Assembly (NCBI GenBank): GCA_013388635.1
Contig: JACAEX010000088.1
Location: forward strand, 1-64,000
Length of the DNA: 64,000 nucleotides
Reading direction: 5' to 3'
Source: Syntrophaceae bacterium
Lineage (GTDB): Bacteria > Desulfobacterota > BSN033 > UBA1163
Shown: positions 61,411-64,000 of the stretch, piece by piece
Layout: every line of letters begins with the position of its first letter
Numbering within the stretch: position 1 is the stretch's first letter
Made by a program: the position numbers and the translations under genes
Notes under the pieces: generated by a model
Told to the model about the DNA's origin: nothing
Seen by the model: the letters and a program-made list of their open reading frames with translations, nothing else
The model's database searches: none

Positions 61411-61659
61411 TTATGTCGCCTCGACAGGCATCTCTCCTCTTCGATGAGAAGAAAATGCCGTCCCGATGAAGGAGGAGAGGAGAATGCCTGCTGGGATCAG
61501 TTGAGCCAGGACAACGACGATCCCAAAGGTGAGGAAGAACCAGACTCCCAGGAGCCCTGCTCCTCTAATCCCCCCTGCATAGGCAATGCCCAGAGAGGTC
61601 AGCGCTACAGCGACGACAAAGGCCAAGCTCAGAATGGTTAGAATCTGTCTCATCCGCAT
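61411..61659 (-). CDS. Small membrane protein, paralogue A
   Basis: 82 residues from ATG 61659 (GGAGG six bases upstream). Two membrane segments, the first like a signal or anchor (ILTILSLAFVVAVALTSLGI), the second GIVVVLAQLIPAGILLSSFI. The block VLxQLIPAxxLxxSFIGT is shared with the next gene upstream (paralogue B). Function unknown; operon with cytochromes. Confidence 0.7.
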   Translation of the reverse strand: MRMRQILTILSLAFVVAVALTSLGIAYAGGIRGAGLLGVWFFLTFGIVVVLAQLIPAGILLSSFIGTAFSSHRRGEMPVEAT

Positions 61660-61689
61660 GGAAAGCCTCCTCATCACTCAGTTTTCAAG

Positions 61690-61989
61690 CTACTTCTTTA
61701 CGGCTGCCGGTTCATACCCAGGAAGTACTGCCTTCCCTTCAACCGCCTCCTCTTTGACTTCCTTCTTCCGCTTGAAAACCATGCCTGAGGTCGTACCGAT
61801 GAAAGAGAAGAAGAGGAGCGCTGCCGGGATCAACTGAAGGAGAACGATGATCGCTCCGATGATAATGAAAATCCAAAGGGCAACGCCTGCATCCTTAAGA
61901 CTGATCGACCTTGCAAAGGCCGGTGTGGCCGTCAAAATGGTCAACCCAGCGACCAGACCGAGAGTCAATAGTTTCTTTGTCTTTGCCAT
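61690..61989 (-). CDS. Small membrane protein, paralogue B
   Basis: 99 residues: signal-like N-terminus (LLTLGLVAGLTILTATPAFA), a membrane segment with IIVLLQLIPAALLFFSFIGT, and a charged tail with KRKKEVKEEAVEGK. It is the paralogue of the 61411 gene, 30 bases away, and is the first gene after the sigma-54 promoter. Family not recognised; related small proteins occur in deltaproteobacteria with no known role. Confidence 0.72.
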   Translation of the reverse strand: MAKTKKLLTLGLVAGLTILTATPAFARSISLKDAGVALWIFIIIGAIIVLLQLIPAALLFFSFIGTTSGMVFKRKKEVKEEAVEGKAVLPGYEPAAVKK

Positions 61990-62026
61990 AAACCATCCCC
62001 CCTTTCCTTAGGGTCACCTTTGAGGC

Positions 62027-62043
62027 TGCATATCCTGTGCCAA
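62027..62043 (-). promoter_or_regulatory. Sigma-54 (-24/-12) promoter
   Basis: On the minus strand the bases read TTGGCACAGGATATGCA. GG and GC are ten bases apart, as sigma-54 needs, and TGGCAC is a perfect -24 box. It lies 38 bases before the first gene of the cytochrome operon. An NtrC-type activator gene is 500 bases upstream. Confidence 0.75.
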
Positions 62044-62127
62044 TGTGAAAAAAGGAACAGATTTGAATTAATACTTTGAAATTATTGAGTTTTTCAATTT
62101 TTGATTCCGGGTAAAAAGGATCTAAGT

Positions 62128-62224
62128 GTATATTTTTAATATACAAATTTCGGAAGGTTAAGAGGGAAGGGATTGGCTAAGAAGCGTAGATTACAGATAT
62201 ATTTTTAGAAATTATAGAAATATA
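62128..62224. promoter_or_regulatory. Candidate enhancer sites with GTATATTT half-sites
   Basis: Site 1: GTATATT-TTT-AATATAC (62128-62144), seven-base arms. Site 2: TATATTT (62198-62204) and AAATATA (62218-62224), with a 13-base gap. Both share the same half-site and lie about 85-180 bases upstream of the sigma-54 promoter, where NtrC-type activators usually bind. Confidence 0.4.
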
Positions 62225-62237
62225 CACCCTGGTCCCT

Positions 62238-62444
62238 CTAAAATCTAAGCGTGCGGGCCAGAATGGTGAAGGCGATAATCGGAATCAGCCAGCAGAAAAA
62301 AGCTATAATAAAACAGAGGCTTACGTCATCTGTCTCTATCCTTTTTAATTCTCCGTACTTAGCAATCAGGATCATCCCGAGGGCAGCAATACCGACGACC
62401 ACAATCGACCAACCCAAGATCAGCCATTTAAAAAAATCTGACAC
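62238..62444 (-). CDS. Small two-helix membrane protein
   Basis: 68 residues from GTG 62444, with two membrane segments (WLILGWSIVVVGIAALGMIL and LCFIIAFFCWLIPIIAFTI). A possible ribosome site GGGAG lies 11 bases upstream, so the start is only fair. It lies between the NtrC-type regulator and the cytochrome operon, before the sigma-54 promoter; unrelated by sequence to the other two small membrane proteins. Confidence 0.5.
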   Translation of the reverse strand: MSDFFKWLILGWSIVVVGIAALGMILIAKYGELKRIETDDVSLCFIIAFFCWLIPIIAFTILARTLRF

Positions 62445-62551
62445 TTCGCTTCGTTCTCCCTTGGAATGTTGGAATAGTGGAATATTGGTTAAATGATCGC
62501 TAACTGCAAAAGATATAGATTTTCCCCATCATTCCATTCTTCCTTATTCCA

Positions 62552-63955
62552 TCACGATTCTTCACGGGCCCGGATGTTGTACTTTCTCATCAGCGCCTGG
62601 AAGTTTGGCCGAAGCATCCCCACCTCCTCGGCTGCCCTTGTCACATTCCACTGATGCCTCTCCAGGGCATTGAGGACAAAGGCCTTCTCCACCTCTTCCA
62701 CTGCCTTTTCCCGCAGTTGCTTCTTGAGCTCTTTTAATTCCTCGCTCGTCATCGGGATTGGCCTCTCCCATCTCTCTTTCTCCTGCTCACCGGGAAGGAT
62801 GATGTGTTCTCCTCGAACCATTTCGTCTTCGATCATCACTACGGTCCGTTCGATCACATTCTCAAGTTCCCGGACATTGCCTGGCCACGGGTATTTCATC
62901 AACTTGTCCATGGCCTCGGGTGTAAACCCCTTGATCTTCTTCCCCATCTCCTCTCCATACTTCTTAAGAAAATGGACCGCCAAGAGAGGGATGTCCTCCT
63001 GTCTCTCCCTCAGAGTGGGAAGGTAGATGGGAACGATGTTCAGTCGATAATAGAGATCCTCCCGGAAGGTCTCCTCTTTGATCATTTTTTGCAGATCTTT
63101 GTTGGTGGCGGCGATGAGGCGGATGTCCACCTTCTTGGCCTTTGTCCCGCCCACCGGCGTAAACTCCCTCTCCTGCAATACCCTGAGAAGCTTGGCCTGG
63201 ATCCCAAGGCTGATATTACCCACCTCATCGAGAAAGACAGTTCCTCCGTCTGCCACCTCAAAGAGTCCTGGCTTGGTACTGACGGCCCCTGTGAACGAAC
63301 CCCTGATATGCCCGAACAATTCGCTCTCCAGCAGGTTTTCGGAAAGAACAGCGCAGTCCACAGGAACGAACTGCTTCTCTCTCCTCGGACTGTTAAAATG
63401 GATGGCACGGGCGATCAATTCCTTTCCTGTCCCGCTATGACCATAGATCAGAACCGTGCTGTCGGTCGGGGCCACCTTGGCAATGATCCGGTAGATCTCC
63501 TGCATCTTCTTGCTCTTCCCGACGATATTGTGAAAGCCATATTTCTCCTGGAGTTCCTGACGGAGGTAGATATTCTCCAGCATCAGGCTCCTCTTCTCGA
63601 TCGCCTTCTTCACCACCACCGAGACCTCATCGGGAGTAAAGGGTTTCGGGATGTAATCGAAGGCCCCCAGCTTCATGGCCTCCACCGCAGTCTCCACTGT
63701 TGAAAAGCCGGTGATCATGATGACGATTGTATCGGGATAATCCCTGCGGACCGTCTTCAGGACTTCCATGCCGTCGACCCCGGGCATCTTAAGATCGGTG
63801 ATGACGACATCGAAAGGGCTCTGCCTCATTTTATCAAATGCCTCCATCCCACTGAGGGCTGTGTCCACTTCATAGCCCTCCTCCTCCAGAATCCGTTTGC
63901 AACTCTCGCAAACGATCATCTCATCATCGACGACCAGTATCCTCGGAGCAGTCAT
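62552..63955 (-). CDS. Sigma-54-dependent NtrC-family response regulator
   Basis: 467 residues: receiver domain (about 1-120, ILVVDDEMIVCESCKRIL, phosphorylation Asp in VVITDLKMPGVDG, PKPFTPDEV), AAA+ sigma-54 domain (about 140-380; Walker A IYGHSGTGKELIAR, Walker B GGTVFLDEVGNIS, and the sigma-54 contact loop as GSFTGA rather than GAFTGA) and a C-terminal Fis-type HTH (ERHQWNVTRAAEEVGMLRPN). Close to a sigma-54 promoter, it is the likely activator of the cytochrome operon. Its kinase is probably beyond the window edge. GGAGG precedes the ATG. Confidence 0.93.
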   Translation of the reverse strand: MTAPRILVVDDEMIVCESCKRILEEEGYEVDTALSGMEAFDKMRQSPFDVVITDLKMPGVDGMEVLKTVRRDYPDTIVIMITGFSTVETAVEAMKLGAFDYIPKPFTPDEVSVVVKKAIEKRSLMLENIYLRQELQEKYGFHNIVGKSKKMQEIYRIIAKVAPTDSTVLIYGHSGTGKELIARAIHFNSPRREKQFVPVDCAVLSENLLESELFGHIRGSFTGAVSTKPGLFEVADGGTVFLDEVGNISLGIQAKLLRVLQEREFTPVGGTKAKKVDIRLIAATNKDLQKMIKEETFREDLYYRLNIVPIYLPTLRERQEDIPLLAVHFLKKYGEEMGKKIKGFTPEAMDKLMKYPWPGNVRELENVIERTVVMIEDEMVRGEHIILPGEQEKERWERPIPMTSEELKELKKQLREKAVEEVEKAFVLNALERHQWNVTRAAEEVGMLRPNFQALMRKYNIRAREES

Positions 63956-64000
63956 CCTTTTCGCCTCCTTCGTCTCATCTGGGCGCCCAAAACTTAGTTA

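Noticed and set aside
62804..63703. Open frame of 299 codons on the plus strand
   Set aside because: Antisense to the NtrC-type regulator, with no ribosome site and no recognisable domain.
1..64000. CRISPR arrays, tRNA, rRNA
   Set aside because: No regularly spaced identical repeats and no tRNA- or rRNA-like sequence were seen by eye. The short-word repeats vary in spacing.

Overview
The window reads as chromosome from an anaerobic or microaerobic deltaproteobacterium (Desulfobacterota; Syntrophobacterales-like is my best guess, from memory of gene order). The evidence is the housekeeping run ftsH-folP-glmM-pdxJ-acpS-nnr-BFN-tsaE-lysC-cimA, abundant multihaem cytochromes c, many large sensor kinases, a sigma-54 regulator with a matching -24/-12 promoter, and a probable selenocysteine-containing protein. 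I see no rRNA, tRNA, CRISPR array, phage or transposase gene.

Layout. 1-0.75 kb: a good sigma-70 promoter and a broken aspartic-protease gene. 0.85-4.4 kb: a MATE exporter and an ADP-forming acyl-CoA synthetase. 4.5-18.3 kb: a minus-strand surface-polysaccharide/LPS cluster of 12 genes (GT9 fusion, GT2, SDR, DegT aminotransferase, three GT4, methyltransferase, tandem LPS-type kinase, GT2, Gfo/Idh oxidoreductase, hexapeptide acetyltransferase). Three of these make a WbpB/WbpE/WbpD-like set for a 2,3-diacetamido uronic acid. 18.5-24.5 kb: a hicA remnant, a thioesterase, a radical SAM gene, ftsB, a TonB-like protein and a very long TPR protein. 24.6-29.6 kb: an exported PIMT lipoprotein, an atypical ketosynthase, a 7TM histidine kinase and a Crp/Fnr regulator. 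29.8-43.1 kb: the housekeeping run, with a Vms1/eRF1-like protein inserted before the BFN gene. 43.2-48.4 kb: two small proteins and a sensor kinase/NarL regulator pair separated by a 23S-IVS-type four-helix-bundle gene. 48.5-52.3 kb: a redox-stress block with a Sec-thioredoxin, a Tat-exported superoxide dismutase, an octahaem HAO-like cytochrome and a membrane cytochrome fusion. 52.4-58.1 kb: a radical SAM gene between 24-nt direct repeats, a large GAF hybrid kinase, a DUF2284 protein and an M48 protease. 58.5-64 kb: a minus-strand electron-transfer operon (two small paralogous membrane proteins, a receiver-like protein, an 11-haem cytochrome c, a cytochrome b and an unlisted 56-residue protein) behind a sigma-54 promoter, next to an NtrC-type regulator.

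The most notable points are: (i) an in-frame TGA at 48587 that turns a thioredoxin CxxC into UxxC and hides the true gene start; (ii) the sigma-54 cytochrome operon with palindromic upstream sites and its small proteins; (iii) the HAO-like octahaem cytochrome next to a haem c/CopD/cytochrome b5 fusion; (iv) several unusual fusions (GT9-GT9, kinase-kinase) and active-site variants (ketosynthase His to Gln, SDR YxxxK to YxxxN); and (v) an unusually rich set of short intergenic repeat families, some of which run into coding ends. All family calls come from reading motifs by eye; no database search was run.
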